A stretch of 64,000 bases of DNA from Pseudobythopirellula maris. Lineage in GTDB: Bacteria > Planctomycetota > Planctomycetia > Pirellulales > Lacipirellulaceae. The position numbers were made by a program, and so were the translations under genes. Of the stretch, positions 24,785-32,939 are shown in pieces. Positions within the stretch are counted from its first letter, which is position 1. Each line of letters begins with the position of its first letter. Where the stretch lies: contig NZ_SJPQ01000002.1 of assembly GCF_007859945.1 (NCBI RefSeq), positions 660,279-724,278 of the forward strand, read 5' to 3'. The notes beneath the pieces are model-generated. The model was not told where the DNA came from and did no database searches. It saw only the letters and a list, made by a program, of their open reading frames with translations.

Positions 24785-25111
24785 GGCACTCGCTCCGCAT
24801 TCTTGGACGGGCGCAAGCGGACGCTAGAGAGATCGCTAGCTACCTTGGCAAGCGCTCCGTCGACGGCATGTACCGGTGGCTCGACGCTTACGAGCAAGCG
24901 CAAGATCGCATCCGCGCCGAGCCCTTGTCCTGTGGGCTTGCCCCCGAAAACGATCGCTTCCAATACGAGTTGCGGCAAGCGTTGTTCAAGACCAAGAACG
25001 GCCGTACTTACCGGGCCGTATTCATGGGTCGAGGGCGATACGGCCATGATCCTGCGAGTCCGAGGCTCCGCCCAAAAGCCGCTCGGCAAGAGAGACCTAT
25101 CGCTTGAGTAG
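24781..25111 (+). pseudogene. RelE/ParE-type toxin with a one-base frameshift
   Basis: The first 80 codons encode a RelE/ParE fold toxin (LRILGRAQADAREIASYLGKR, then YELRQALFKTKNGRTYRAVF). At the GGG run 25026-25028 the original frame turns to unrelated sequence and stops at 25107, while the +1 frame continues with VEGDTAMILRVRGSAQKPL, exactly the expected C-terminal strand of the family, and stops at 25111. Removing one G restores FMVEGDTAMILRVRG. The natural explanation is a single-base insertion in a G run; a sequencing error or programmed slippage are alternatives. The truncated product ends in a basic tail and would lack the last beta strand, so it is probably inactive. Confidence 0.7.
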
Positions 25112-25201
25112 CCCTCACCGAGATGGCTGTTCGTGACATTGGAGGGCGATGCACCGGTTCGATCGCCAACGCAAGCCGGCTGCGTGATCGGCGCGCCGCC
25201 G

Positions 25202-26608
25202 TCACTCCGCCGGCAGCGCGTCTTCCGTGCCGTGCGATTCGGAGCCGGCCAGCGCGGCGTCGATCTCGTTGCGGGTGTCGGTCTTCTCGCGCTTGCGCAG
25301 GTAGAGCTTGATCGGCACCTCGCCGAAATCAAACTCGTCGCGGAAGCGGCTCAGCAGGTAGCGGCGGTAGGGCTGCGTGAACGCGGCCGGCTGGTTGCAG
25401 AACAGCACGATCGTCGGCGGCTGCACCGCCACCTGCGTGGCGTAGTACACCTTCGGACGGCGGTTCTGGTGGAGTGGCGGCGGGTTGTCGGCGATCGAGT
25501 CGCGCACCATGCGGTTCAGCCGGCCGGTGCTCACCCGTGCGCGTGACTGCTTGAAAAGCATCGAAGCGTGGTTGAGCAGCGCCTTCATGTTCTTGCCAGA
25601 CTGGCCGGTGATGAAGGCGATCGGCGCGTAACGCATCGTGCGGAAGTTGTCTTGCAAGTACGTGACCCACTTGCTGGTGGGCATCGTGTCGGCCAGCTGG
25701 TCCCACTTGTTCACGACAAAGATGCACGGCTTGTACTCGTTCGCCACGTAGTCGGCGAGCTGCTTGTCGACGCGGCTGATCTTCTCAGTGCAGTCGAGGA
25801 ACAGCAGCACCACGTCGGACCGGCGGATGCTGCGCTGGGCGCGGTGGGCGCCGTAGAAGTCCATGTCGTGCTTCTGCTGCGCCTGGCGGCGACGCAACCC
25901 GGGGGTGTCGATCGCCACGAACGCGCGGTCGTCGAGCTCGAACCGAACGTCGACACTGTCGCGCGTCGTGCCGGGAACCTCGCTGACGATCATCCGCGGC
26001 GCCTTCACGAGCGTGTTGACGAACGTGCTCTTGCCGGTGTTGCGGCGGCCGACGATCGCCACGTGCATGTCGGGCTCGTCCGGCTCGTCGTCGCCGAGGT
26101 CGTCGATCGGCGGCGGCAGAAGCTCGGCGATGCGGTTGAGCAGCACCGCCCGGTTGCGGTTCTGAGTGGTGCTCACCTTGAGCGGGGCGCCGTGGCCGAG
26201 CCGGTGGAAGTCGGCGGCGTGGGGGTCCACGCCCTCGTGGTCGGCCTTGTTGGCGACACAGAGGACCGGCTTGTCGAGGTAGCGCAGCTCCTTGGCCACC
26301 TCCTGGTCCATGGTCGTGATCCCCTCCAATGCGTCGGCGACAAACACCACCACGTCGGCCGAATCGATCGCGAAGCGGATCTGCTCCTCGATGTCGTCGG
26401 TCAGTCGGTCGGCGTCCATGTGGCCCATGCCGCCGGTGTCGACCAGGTCGAAATAGCGGCTGTTGTGCTCGGCGAGGTAGAACACGCGGTCGCGCGTGAC
26501 GCCCGGCTTGTCGTCGACAATGGCCACACGCTTGCCCGCCAGCCAGTTGAGCAGGCTGCTCTTGCCGACGTTGGGACGGCCTACGATGGCGACTTGCGGG
26601 ATCCCCAT
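25202..26608 (-). CDS. der: Ribosome-assembly GTPase Der (EngA)
   Basis: A 468-residue protein with two tandem GTPase domains and a C-terminal KH-like domain, the defining layout of Der, which helps mature the 50S subunit. Domain one: GRPNVGKSS (P-loop), DTGGMG, NKAD. Domain two: [21 protein letters not shown]. The final 110 residues include [14 protein letters not shown] and KVYYATQ, typical of the KH domain. The start at 26608 gives the family start [18 protein letters not shown]; the open frame continues upstream without domain support. The size is close to the usual 440-490 residues. It lies head to head with the uracil-DNA glycosylase gene. Confidence 0.95.
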   Translation of the reverse strand: MGIPQVAIVGRPNVGKSSLLNWLAGKRVAIVDDKPGVTRDRVFYLAEHNSRYFDLVDTGGMGHMDADRLTDDIEEQIRFAIDSADVVVFVADALEGITTMDQEVAKELRYLDKPVLCVANKADHEGVDPHAADFHRLGHGAPLKVSTTQNRNRAVLLNRIAELLPPPIDDLGDDEPDEPDMHVAIVGRRNTGKSTFVNTLVKAPRMIVSEVPGTTRDSVDVRFELDDRAFVAIDTPGLRRRQAQQKHDMDFYGAHRAQRSIRRSDVVLLFLDCTEKISRVDKQLADYVANEYKPCIFVVNKWDQLADTMPTSKWVTYLQDNFRTMRYAPIAFITGQSGKNMKALLNHASMLFKQSRARVSTGRLNRMVRDSIADNPPPLHQNRRPKVYYATQVAVQPPTIVLFCNQPAAFTQPYRRYLLSRFRDEFDFGEVPIKLYLRKREKTDTRNEIDAALAGSESHGTEDALPAE

Positions 26609-26815
26609 GGCGTGCCTAGGTGGTCGGGGGGTGAGGCGGGCAGAGAGTACGAGCGTTGGCGCTCGATGATTAACCTGCCCATCATACTTGGCCGCGGGCG
26701 GCGAGAGTAGCGGCTCGAGGGCATCGGGAGTCCGTTTGCGGGGCGCCGTTCGCTGGAAACTCTGGTAAGGTTGACGGCGCGGCCCCGAAAAAAGTTTTGA
26801 CAAACCCGACGCACG

Positions 26816-27640
26816 ATGTCCGAAAACGACTCCCTGTCCACCGAAAACGGCCCGCGGGTCGACCCGCGACGCGCCCTGATCCAGCGGCTCGAGGGCCTGC
26901 AAGGCGCCGGAGTGACCCACCTGCCGCGGCCCTCGGAGACGCCCGCCGCGCTTCCATCCGCCGCAGAAGCCCCCACGGCGCCGCCGCCGGCCCCCTCCCC
27001 TGCCCCGACCTCGCCACGAGAAGAAATGCCCAAACGCGCACCCGCGGCCCCCGCTATCAAGCCGGTCGAGATCTCTAAGGCGCGGACCCTGAAGGTCCTC
27101 AGCCAAGAGGTGGCCGACTGCACCGCGTGCACCGAATTGGCCGCCACCCGCACCCAAACGGTGTTCGGCGTGGGCGACCCGAAGGCGCGGCTCTGCTTTA
27201 TGGGCGAGGCGCCCGGCGCCGATGAGGACCGCCTCGGCGAGCCGTTCGTCGGCCGCTCGGGGCAGCTGCTCACCAAGATCATCGAGGCCTGCACACTCTC
27301 GCGCGACGAGGTTTACATCCTCAACGTGCTGAAGTGCCGCCCGCCCGGCAACCGCAACCCGGCGCCGGAGGAATCGGCCGCCTGCCGACGGTTCTTGATC
27401 CGCCAGCTCGAGCTGATCAAGCCGGAGTACCTCTGCCTGCTCGGCGCCGTGGCGGCCCACAACCTGCTGGAGACGAACACGCCGATCGGCAAGCTCCGCG
27501 GCAAGACGCACGACTTCCGCGGCATCAAGGTGGTTTGCACGTACCACCCGGCCTACCTGCTGCGCAACCCGCCGGCCAAGAAGGACGCTTGGGAAGACAT
27601 GAAGCGGCTGATGGACCTGATGGGCATCGAGCTCCCCTAG
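26816..27640 (+). CDS. Uracil-DNA glycosylase, family 4 (Fe-S)
   Basis: A 274-residue DNA repair enzyme that removes uracil from DNA. After an 85-residue Ala/Pro-rich leader, unusual for the family, the catalytic domain begins with the cluster ligands DCTACTEL, continues with motif [21 protein letters not shown] (motif A), [11 protein letters not shown] and SAACRRFL (the other two cluster cysteines), and ends with motif [11 protein letters not shown]. These place it in the iron-sulfur family 4/5 group rather than Ung. It lies 207 bases from the divergent der gene and is followed by a GC-rich hairpin at 27704-27723. Confidence 0.93.
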   Translation: MSENDSLSTENGPRVDPRRALIQRLEGLQGAGVTHLPRPSETPAALPSAAEAPTAPPPAPSPAPTSPREEMPKRAPAAPAIKPVEISKARTLKVLSQEVADCTACTELAATRTQTVFGVGDPKARLCFMGEAPGADEDRLGEPFVGRSGQLLTKIIEACTLSRDEVYILNVLKCRPPGNRNPAPEESAACRRFLIRQLELIKPEYLCLLGAVAAHNLLETNTPIGKLRGKTHDFRGIKVVCTYHPAYLLRNPPAKKDAWEDMKRLMDLMGIELP

Positions 27641-28024
27641 GCGAGCCCGGGGGGGTGTCGGCCGCTGGTGTTGCTAAATCGCCGCGGCGGCATCCGTGCA
27701 CCTCCGGCGGCTGACGCCGCCGGCTCGCCATTTTGTCGGTGCGCCGGAACGATGGCTTGAGGCATGCCGGCAAAAATCGATGAATTCTTCGGCGACATCC
27801 GCCCCCGCGAGCTACGCCTGTAACGATTGCGCAAAGATTGCGGGCTGACCTTGCGTGTCGTGCGGGTCGCGAGTTTGGTCGTTTGGGGAAGTCGCCGTGC
27901 GACCCTGGCCAAACGCTTTTGCGCTCGGCGGGTCGTTGTTACAGTCGAAGAAGGTCGTGCGACGACCTCGCCGCACGACTTGATTCACCGACCGCTGACG
28001 AAGCCGCCCGAGCCCCTCGACGCC
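27641..28024. other. Gene-free spacer with GC hairpin
   Basis: The spacer downstream of the glycosylase gene holds the hairpin CCGGCGGC-TGAC-GCCGCCGG (27704-27723), followed by CTCGCCATTTTGTC, which may act as a terminator and resembles dispersed GC palindromes. No clear promoter for the following gene is visible. Confidence 0.45.
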
Positions 28025-28609
28025 ATGTTCGCGCCCAAACCGCACCAACCCGAATCTCATGGCGCCGATCAGGTCGATCACCTGATGCGTAACGCCGAAC
28101 TCCGCAACGAGCTCGAGCCGCTCTACGACGAGTCGATCGCGTCGGTCAATGTCGACCGGATGACGACGCTCGGCGAGAACGACTTCCTCGAATCGATGCT
28201 CGCCTGGGAGCGGGCCCCGATGGCGCCGATCGCCGAATGGTTCGATCCGCCCATGCGGCTGCCGCACCCCGACTCGCTCAACCCCCAGCAGCTCAACAAG
28301 CTGCTCGGCGAGACGATCGAGCGGTTCTACGCCAAGCGGATCATCCTCGACTTTACCGACCACCTGTCGGACCGCGAGCTCTACACGCTCATCGGCCGCT
28401 CGATCTTGCCGGCCTACGAGAAGAAATTCGACCGCGGCGAGAACTTCCTCCACTGGGACTGCGCCGACACGAGCGGCGAGCCGGAGACCTGGCTCCGCTA
28501 CTACGCCAGCGACGAGGAGCGAGCGATCTGGTCGGCCGAGACCGACCTCGACCCGCCGCCACGCGAGGCGCCGCCGCACCGCCGCGAGCTGCCCCAGGCG
28601 CCGCTTTAG
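28025..28609 (+). CDS. Conserved hypothetical protein, acidic
   Basis: A 194-residue soluble protein rich in Asp, Glu and Arg, without signal peptide or membrane segment. It has segments LMRNAELRNELEPLYDESI, TLGENDFLESMLAWERAP and IILDFTDHLSDRELYTLIGRSILPAYEKKF, and a Pro/Arg-rich tail. No known domain or catalytic motif is recognised. The frame is open upstream to 27827, but that part reads as noise; the ATG at 28025 begins the conserved-looking region. It has typical codon use for this genome, so it is a real gene of unknown function. Confidence 0.75.
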   Translation: MFAPKPHQPESHGADQVDHLMRNAELRNELEPLYDESIASVNVDRMTTLGENDFLESMLAWERAPMAPIAEWFDPPMRLPHPDSLNPQQLNKLLGETIERFYAKRIILDFTDHLSDRELYTLIGRSILPAYEKKFDRGENFLHWDCADTSGEPETWLRYYASDEERAIWSAETDLDPPPREAPPHRRELPQAPL

Positions 28610-28614
28610 AATTC

Positions 28615-28807
28615 ACCACAGAGAGCACAGAGGACACCGAGAAGAGAAGAATGGGACGCGGATGAACGCGGATCTAAAGGATCGACGCGGATCAAAACAC
28701 TTTTTTTGATCCGCGTGAATCCCCTTAATCCGCGTTCATCCGCGTCCCATTCTTCTTTTTCGTTTCATCTAATTTGGTCTCTCCGTGACCTCTGTGCTCT
28801 CTGTGGT
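28615..28807. repeat. Nested palindromic element (three hairpins)
   Basis: Three concentric inverted repeats. Outer: ACCACAGAGAGCACAGAGG (28615-28633) with its exact complement at 28789-28807 (19 bases). Middle: 29-base perfect arms 28645-28673 and 28728-28756, built around GGGACGCGGATGAACGCGGA. Inner: ACGCGGATCAAAA (28685-28697) / TTTTGATCCGCGT (28704-28716) with loop CACTTT. The whole element lies between the convergent 3 prime ends of two genes and contains T and A runs, so it should also terminate transcription in both directions. Confidence 0.9.
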
Positions 28808-28821
28808 AAATCCCTCGAGCG

Positions 28822-29955
28822 TCAGAGCAGTTCGGGCCACAGCGCGTCGCTCACCAGCAGCCCCTCGCGCGTGAGCCGCACGCGGCTCGCTTCTCGCTCG
28901 AGCAGGCCGTGGACCACGAAGCGGGCGATCGCCGCGCCGGCGAGTTCTTCGAGGTCGCGGCCGGTTTCTGCTGAGAGCTCGGCGAGGTCGACCCCCTCGA
29001 TCCGGCGCAGGCCGAACACCAGCCGCTCCCTGGCGCGTTCGTCGGGGGTGAGCTCCTCGCTCTCGGCGACGGGCGACTCGCCCGCCAGCACACGCTTGAG
29101 ATAAGTCGTCGTGCTGCGGTGGTTCGTGCGGCGCACGCCGCCGACGAAGCTCGCCGCGCCGGGGCCAAAGGCCCACCACTCGCGGCCGGTCCAGTAGGTC
29201 TCGTTGTGCCGGCTGCGTCGGCCGGGCCGTGCGAAGTTCGACACCTCGTAGTGCTCTAGTCCGGCGGCCGCCAGGCGGTCGATCGCCGTGAGGTACATCG
29301 AGCGCTCCAGCTCCTCGTCGGCTTGGCTCAAATCGCCGCGCCGCAAGCGGCTCCAGAAGCTTGTGCCCTGCTCGTAGGTCAGGCCGTAGCTCGAGACGTG
29401 GTCCGGGGCGAGCGCGGTGGCGGCGTCCAAGTCGGCGACCCAACCGTCGAGCGTCTCGCCGGGGGCGGCGAAGATCAGGTCGATCGACACCTGCATGCCG
29501 GCGCCCTGGGCCGCCACGACGCAGCGGGCGATGTCTTCGGGCCGGTGGTCGCGTTCCAGCCGCTGGAGCTTGGCGGCGTCGAATGACTGGGCGCCGAGGC
29601 TCAGCCGCGTGACGCCGCGCTCGGCCAGCAGCGCGAGCACGCCCTCCTCGAGGTCGGCCGGGTTGGCCTCGACGGTCCACTCGCCGCCCTCGGCGAGCGG
29701 CAACCGCTCGGCCACGGCGTCGCACAACCGGGCGAGGCCATCGGGCGAGAGCCGCGTCGGCGTGCCGCCGCCGAAGTAGAGCGTGGCGACCTGTTCAGCC
29801 TGACGAAGCGAACCGAGCTCTAGCTCGACCGCGCGCAGGTAGTCGCCCTCCAGGTCGTCACGACCGGCGACGACCGAGAAATTGCAGTAGCCGCAGCGGT
29901 GGCGGCAGAATGGCACATGAACGTAGGCCGAGCGGAGCGGTGTGGCGTGGGGCAT
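28822..29955 (-). CDS. hemW: HemW-like radical SAM heme chaperone
   Basis: A 377-residue radical SAM protein of the HemW/HemN-like group. The [4Fe-4S] site is PFCRHRCGYCNF (Cys17, Cys21, Cys24). It continues with TLYFGGGTPT, EANPADL, RLSLGAQSFD and IDLIFAAPGET, the conserved strands of the family barrel. The C-terminal HemN_C domain has LTPDERARERLVFGLR and GLLEREASRVRLTREGLLVSD. Like HemW it lacks the N-terminal extension of true coproporphyrinogen III dehydrogenases, so a heme chaperone role is more likely than HemN activity. AAGGGG precedes the ATG by a few bases. Confidence 0.9.
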   Translation of the reverse strand: MPHATPLRSAYVHVPFCRHRCGYCNFSVVAGRDDLEGDYLRAVELELGSLRQAEQVATLYFGGGTPTRLSPDGLARLCDAVAERLPLAEGGEWTVEANPADLEEGVLALLAERGVTRLSLGAQSFDAAKLQRLERDHRPEDIARCVVAAQGAGMQVSIDLIFAAPGETLDGWVADLDAATALAPDHVSSYGLTYEQGTSFWSRLRRGDLSQADEELERSMYLTAIDRLAAAGLEHYEVSNFARPGRRSRHNETYWTGREWWAFGPGAASFVGGVRRTNHRSTTTYLKRVLAGESPVAESEELTPDERARERLVFGLRRIEGVDLAELSAETGRDLEELAGAAIARFVVHGLLEREASRVRLTREGLLVSDALWPELL

Positions 29956-29987
29956 AGACCCCTTAGCTTAGCCGGTTGGAGCCCGGC

Positions 29988-30176
29988 TTACTTGGCCTTC
30001 TTCTTCGCGCCCGAAGCGATGCCCTTGGCGATCACGTTGGTGGCGTCGGCCGATTTCATCTTGCTCAGCAGGATGAACGCCTCGCTCAAGACGCGGCGGG
30101 TCTCGGCGGCGTTGATCTGAGTCTTGCCCGTGTCGGCCTTGCGGGCCACTTCGTTCATGAATTCGCTGAGTGTCAT
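29988..30176 (-). CDS. Small basic HU-like protein (truncated fold)
   Basis: A 62-residue basic protein. Residues 1-40 (TLSEFMNEVARKADTGKTQI, then AETRRVLSEAFILLSKM) resemble the two N-terminal dimerisation helices of the HU/IHF family, but the beta-ribbon DNA-binding arm is absent and is replaced by a short helix and the tail IASGAKKKAK. It could be a mini nucleoid protein or simply an unrelated helical hairpin. A Shine-Dalgarno sequence (AAGGAAG) lies six bases before the ATG at 30176, which fixes the start even though the frame is open further upstream. Located downstream of the divergent secreted gene and just upstream of hemW, it may share the hemW message. Confidence 0.7.
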   Translation of the reverse strand: MTLSEFMNEVARKADTGKTQINAAETRRVLSEAFILLSKMKSADATNVIAKGIASGAKKKAK

Positions 30177-30378
30177 GGTCGGCTTCCTTGCAGTGGGAGA
30201 CGTGATGAGGAGTTCCGCAGGCGGGGGGCGGGGCCCTCGTCTGCAAGCTGTGACCACTCTACCCGTTGCGTGAAAGCGTGAAAACCTTAACGCGGAAGCA
30301 ACTGGCCCCGCCCCACGGGGTTGGCTAGCCTGAAGACGGCTCACGATCGATTCCCCCGCCGCCAAGAGGCCCGCCGCC

Positions 30379-31218
30379 ATGTGTTTTCTCCGCTACCTCG
30401 CTCCGTGCCTGATGGCCAGCCTGCTCACGCCGGCCTGCGCGCTCTCCGCCGAGGTCGATCCGGGCGGCCAAGCGGTCGAGAGCCACACGCTGCGGATCGG
30501 CGACGCCGTGGTCGTGGCCCGCGTCACCCACCGGCCCGGCGCGGTGCGAACCTACATGAATCTGCACGAGAACGAGAGCACGTCGGTCGAGGCGGCGTTG
30601 GCGGTTCTCGGCGGCGAGGGGGGGACACTTTTCCAGCTGCAGCACACGGGCGAGCGACGGATCTCGTTCCGTGTCGAGGGAGGGAGCTTCTCGGTCGATC
30701 CGAACCGCATCTTCACCCCCCGGGGCGCCCGGCTGACGGTCGAGAGCGATCCGCCCGCCTCGCAGGAGGCGACCGCGGCGGCCGCCAAGGAGACCGTGCG
30801 GTTTGGCCGACGGGTGCTTGAGCTGGCGGGCGTCGACAAGGCCGACCTTGTGATCGCCCTGCACAACAACACCGAAGCGAGCTACGGCATGCCGAGCTAC
30901 CTGCCGGGGGGCGACGAGGAGTCGGCGGCGGCCGAGGTGCGGCGCCAGCGCACGGAGGACCCGGACGATTTCTTCTTCATCACCGCCGCCCCGCTCTTCG
31001 AGGCGCTGAGCGATTCGCCTTACAACGCGGTGCTGCAAGACAACAGCGAAGCGGCCGACGACGGGTCGCTGTCGGTCTATTGCGGCCGGCAGGGGATCGC
31101 TTACGTGAACGTCGAGGCCCAGCATGGGCACTTCGCCAAGCAGGTGGCCATGCTGCGGGCCCTGAGCGAAGCGATCGACGCGTGCCGGTTAAAGACCCCG
31201 AATGAAACCGGTCTGTAG
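30379..31218 (+). CDS. Secreted protein, hydrolase-like, unknown
   Basis: A 279-residue protein with an N-terminal signal sequence (CFLRYLAPCLMASLLTPACALSA). A first half of beta-strand character (HTLRIGDAVVVARVTHRP, AVRTYMNLHENE) is followed by a second half with conserved-looking polar motifs: VIALHNNTEASYGM, DPDDFFFITAAPLFEAL, YNAVLQD, DGSLSVYCGRQGIAYVNVEAQHGH. The LHNN and NVEAQHGH elements suggest a metal-dependent amidase or deformylase-like site, but I cannot assign a family with certainty. The gene ends inside a palindromic repeat that supplies part of its stop region. Confidence 0.7.
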   Translation: MCFLRYLAPCLMASLLTPACALSAEVDPGGQAVESHTLRIGDAVVVARVTHRPGAVRTYMNLHENESTSVEAALAVLGGEGGTLFQLQHTGERRISFRVEGGSFSVDPNRIFTPRGARLTVESDPPASQEATAAAAKETVRFGRRVLELAGVDKADLVIALHNNTEASYGMPSYLPGGDEESAAAEVRRQRTEDPDDFFFITAAPLFEALSDSPYNAVLQDNSEAADDGSLSVYCGRQGIAYVNVEAQHGHFAKQVAMLRALSEAIDACRLKTPNETGL

Positions 31219-31299
31219 GGACCGCCCTCTGCGGCGGTCCCAGCCCCGGCGGGTGAGCGTGTACCCACATCAGGGAACGCCGCGGAGGGCGTTCCCTAC
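31215..31299. repeat. Inverted pair of 27-bp repeats
   Basis: Arm 31215-31241 begins GTAGGGACCGCCCTCTGCGG and arm 31273-31299, read on the other strand, begins GTAGGGAACGCCCTCCGCGG; they match at 23 of 27 bases. The first arm contains the TAG stop codon of the secreted gene. Each arm can also fold on itself (GGGAACGCC...GGCGTTCCC). Dispersed-repeat layout, probably also a terminator. Confidence 0.7.
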
Positions 31300-31349
31300 A
31301 GGGAGCCGGCCATGGAGAGGCCGGGTCGGCCCTGGGGAAAGAAAAAAAG

Positions 31350-31422
<73 letters not shown>

Positions 31423-31480
31423 AAAGTGCCTGAGATTCTAGGTTTACCGGCTTTCGCTGTCCAGCCGGCGAGAAACGGTC

Positions 31481-31588
31481 GAATGCGGAATTCGGAGTGC
31501 GGACTTCGGAATGACGCGCTGCCGCGTTGTTTCAGCGGTTCGGTTCGGCCCCTCAACTATTCCGCATTCCGCCTTCCGCAATCCGGAT
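31481..31588. repeat. Imperfect inverted GGAATGCGG-type repeats
   Basis: GAATGCGGAATTCGGAGTGCGGA (31481-31503) faces TCCGCATTCCGCCTTCCGCA (31561-31580). The arms share GGAATGCGGAA-type units but do not match perfectly. Located between tRNA-Ala and the 3 prime end of nrdR; similar short units are often dispersed in intergenic DNA. Confidence 0.45.
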
Positions 31589-31593
31589 TCGTA

Positions 31594-32067
31594 TCACCTT
31601 GGCGGCTTGCGGCTCAGGCCGTCGAGCATCGGCCGCATTTCCTCGAAGAAGTCCTGCACGTCGTTGAATTGGCGGTAAACGCTCGCAAAGCGGACGAAGG
31701 CCACCTGGTCGAGGTCCCTGAGGTGCTCCATGACGAGGATCCCCAGCTCGCGGCTCTCGATCTCGGACTCGAAGCTCTGAAAAACGTCGTTCTCGATGGC
31801 CGTGACGGTCTGCTCGAGTTGGCGGCTGCTGACGGGCCGCTTCCAGCAGGCGCGTTCCAAGCCGCGCTGGATCTTCTCGCGGGAGAAGGGCGCTCGCGAG
31901 CCGTCCTTCTTGATCACCTTGATGGTGGCCTCTTCGGGCCGCTCGTAGGTGGTGTAGCGGCGCTGGCAAGAAAGGCACTCACGCCGGCGCCGGATAGCCG
32001 AGCCGTCTTGGCTCGCCCGGGAATCGATCACGCGGTCGTTGTCGACCCGGCAGAAGGGGCACCTCAT
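31594..32067 (-). CDS. nrdR: Transcriptional repressor NrdR
   Basis: A 157-residue repressor of ribonucleotide reductase genes. The N-terminal zinc ribbon has Cys3, Cys6, Cys31 and Cys34 (MRCPFCRVDN, CLSCQRRYTTYE), followed by the ATP-cone domain (VIKKDGSRAPFSREKIQRGL, VRFASVYRQFNDVQDF). Both are diagnostic. The start at 32067 gives the family start MRCPFC; the open frame upstream is noise. No Shine-Dalgarno sequence is present; TATATT (32075-32080) ends seven bases before the ATG, so the message is probably leaderless. No ribonucleotide reductase gene is in the window. Confidence 0.96.
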   Translation of the reverse strand: MRCPFCRVDNDRVIDSRASQDGSAIRRRRECLSCQRRYTTYERPEEATIKVIKKDGSRAPFSREKIQRGLERACWKRPVSSRQLEQTVTAIENDVFQSFESEIESRELGILVMEHLRDLDQVAFVRFASVYRQFNDVQDFFEEMRPMLDGLSRKPPR

Positions 32068-32257
32068 AGGGAGAAATATAGCGTGCCGGGCCAATACGTA
32101 CAGGCGTCGGGCGAAGAGCCTCCCGCTGGTCCGCGTTTCGAGCACGGCTGCTAGCGGTGCGCGCACGCGACCAAGTGGCGTTACAATGCCGGCGGCCGGT
32201 TGAGCGGGCTCGCCGGCGCTCCCATGAGAGACGAGAGAAGCAAGGACCACACCGCTC

Positions 32258-32926
32258 ATGCTCAGCTGCCCCCAGTGCAACGCCACGGCGCCCGACGGCG
32301 CCCTATTCTGCCCGCAGTGCGGCGCCTCGTTCGATGCGCAAGGCGACACGCCGGGCAACCCGCCCGACGCCGCCTTGGGCGACGCCACGCCGCGCGAGCG
32401 TTTCCAGCAAGCGGCCGCCTCGCGACAGTCGGACGAGGACGAGATTGAAGAAACGCTCTGGTCGGGCAGCTACTCGCCGAAGGCGATGACTAGCAAGTTG
32501 ATCCTCGTGATGATTATGTGCTTGGCGGCCGTCATTCTAGGTTTATTGCTGCATCTCAGCAGCTCAGGCTGGTACTGCATTGCCATTGCGATTATGGCTC
32601 TATGGCTTATGACCGGCATCTGGTTTGTTTACCAACGCCTGAGCACACGCTACGAACTGACGAATCTTCGCTTTTTCCACAAGAAGGGATTCTTGTGGCG
32701 TACCACCGATCGACTCGAACTCATTGACATTGATGACGTGATCTATCACCAGAATCCGATCGATCGACTCCGGAACACTGGACAAATTTTGCTACTTAGT
32801 AGCGACGAGTCGACTAACGAGCTTCTTCTACGCGGAATCCGGGATGTCCGACAGGTGGCCGACATGATCGACAAGGCCCGCCGCGCCGAACGCCGCCGCC
32901 GCGGCCTGCACATCGAATCGGTATGA
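32258..32926 (+). CDS. Zinc-ribbon membrane protein with PH-like (bPH2/DUF304) domain
   Basis: A 222-residue membrane protein. Residues 3-22 are a zinc ribbon (Cys4, Cys7, Cys18, Cys21: LSCPQCNATAPDG and FCPQCGASF), residues 30-75 an acidic linker, and residues about 80-127 two membrane segments (LILVMIMCLAAVILGLLLHL and YCIAIAIMALWLMTGIWFVY). Residues 130-205 form a bacterial PH-like domain (YELTNLRFFHKKGFLWRTTD, LELIDIDDVIYHQNPIDRL, GQILLLSSD). The pairing of such domains is common in YdbS-like proteins whose function is not established. The membrane and PH part (32460-32830) is visibly poorer in G+C than its surroundings. Confidence 0.82.
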   Translation: MLSCPQCNATAPDGALFCPQCGASFDAQGDTPGNPPDAALGDATPRERFQQAAASRQSDEDEIEETLWSGSYSPKAMTSKLILVMIMCLAAVILGLLLHLSSSGWYCIAIAIMALWLMTGIWFVYQRLSTRYELTNLRFFHKKGFLWRTTDRLELIDIDDVIYHQNPIDRLRNTGQILLLSSDESTNELLLRGIRDVRQVADMIDKARRAERRRRGLHIESV

Positions 32927-32939
32927 AGCGGGCCGTTGG

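Noticed and set aside
26797-26802. TTGACA as the -35 of the uracil-DNA glycosylase gene.
   Set aside because: It lies only 13 bases before the ATG, too close to hold a -10 element and start site for that gene.
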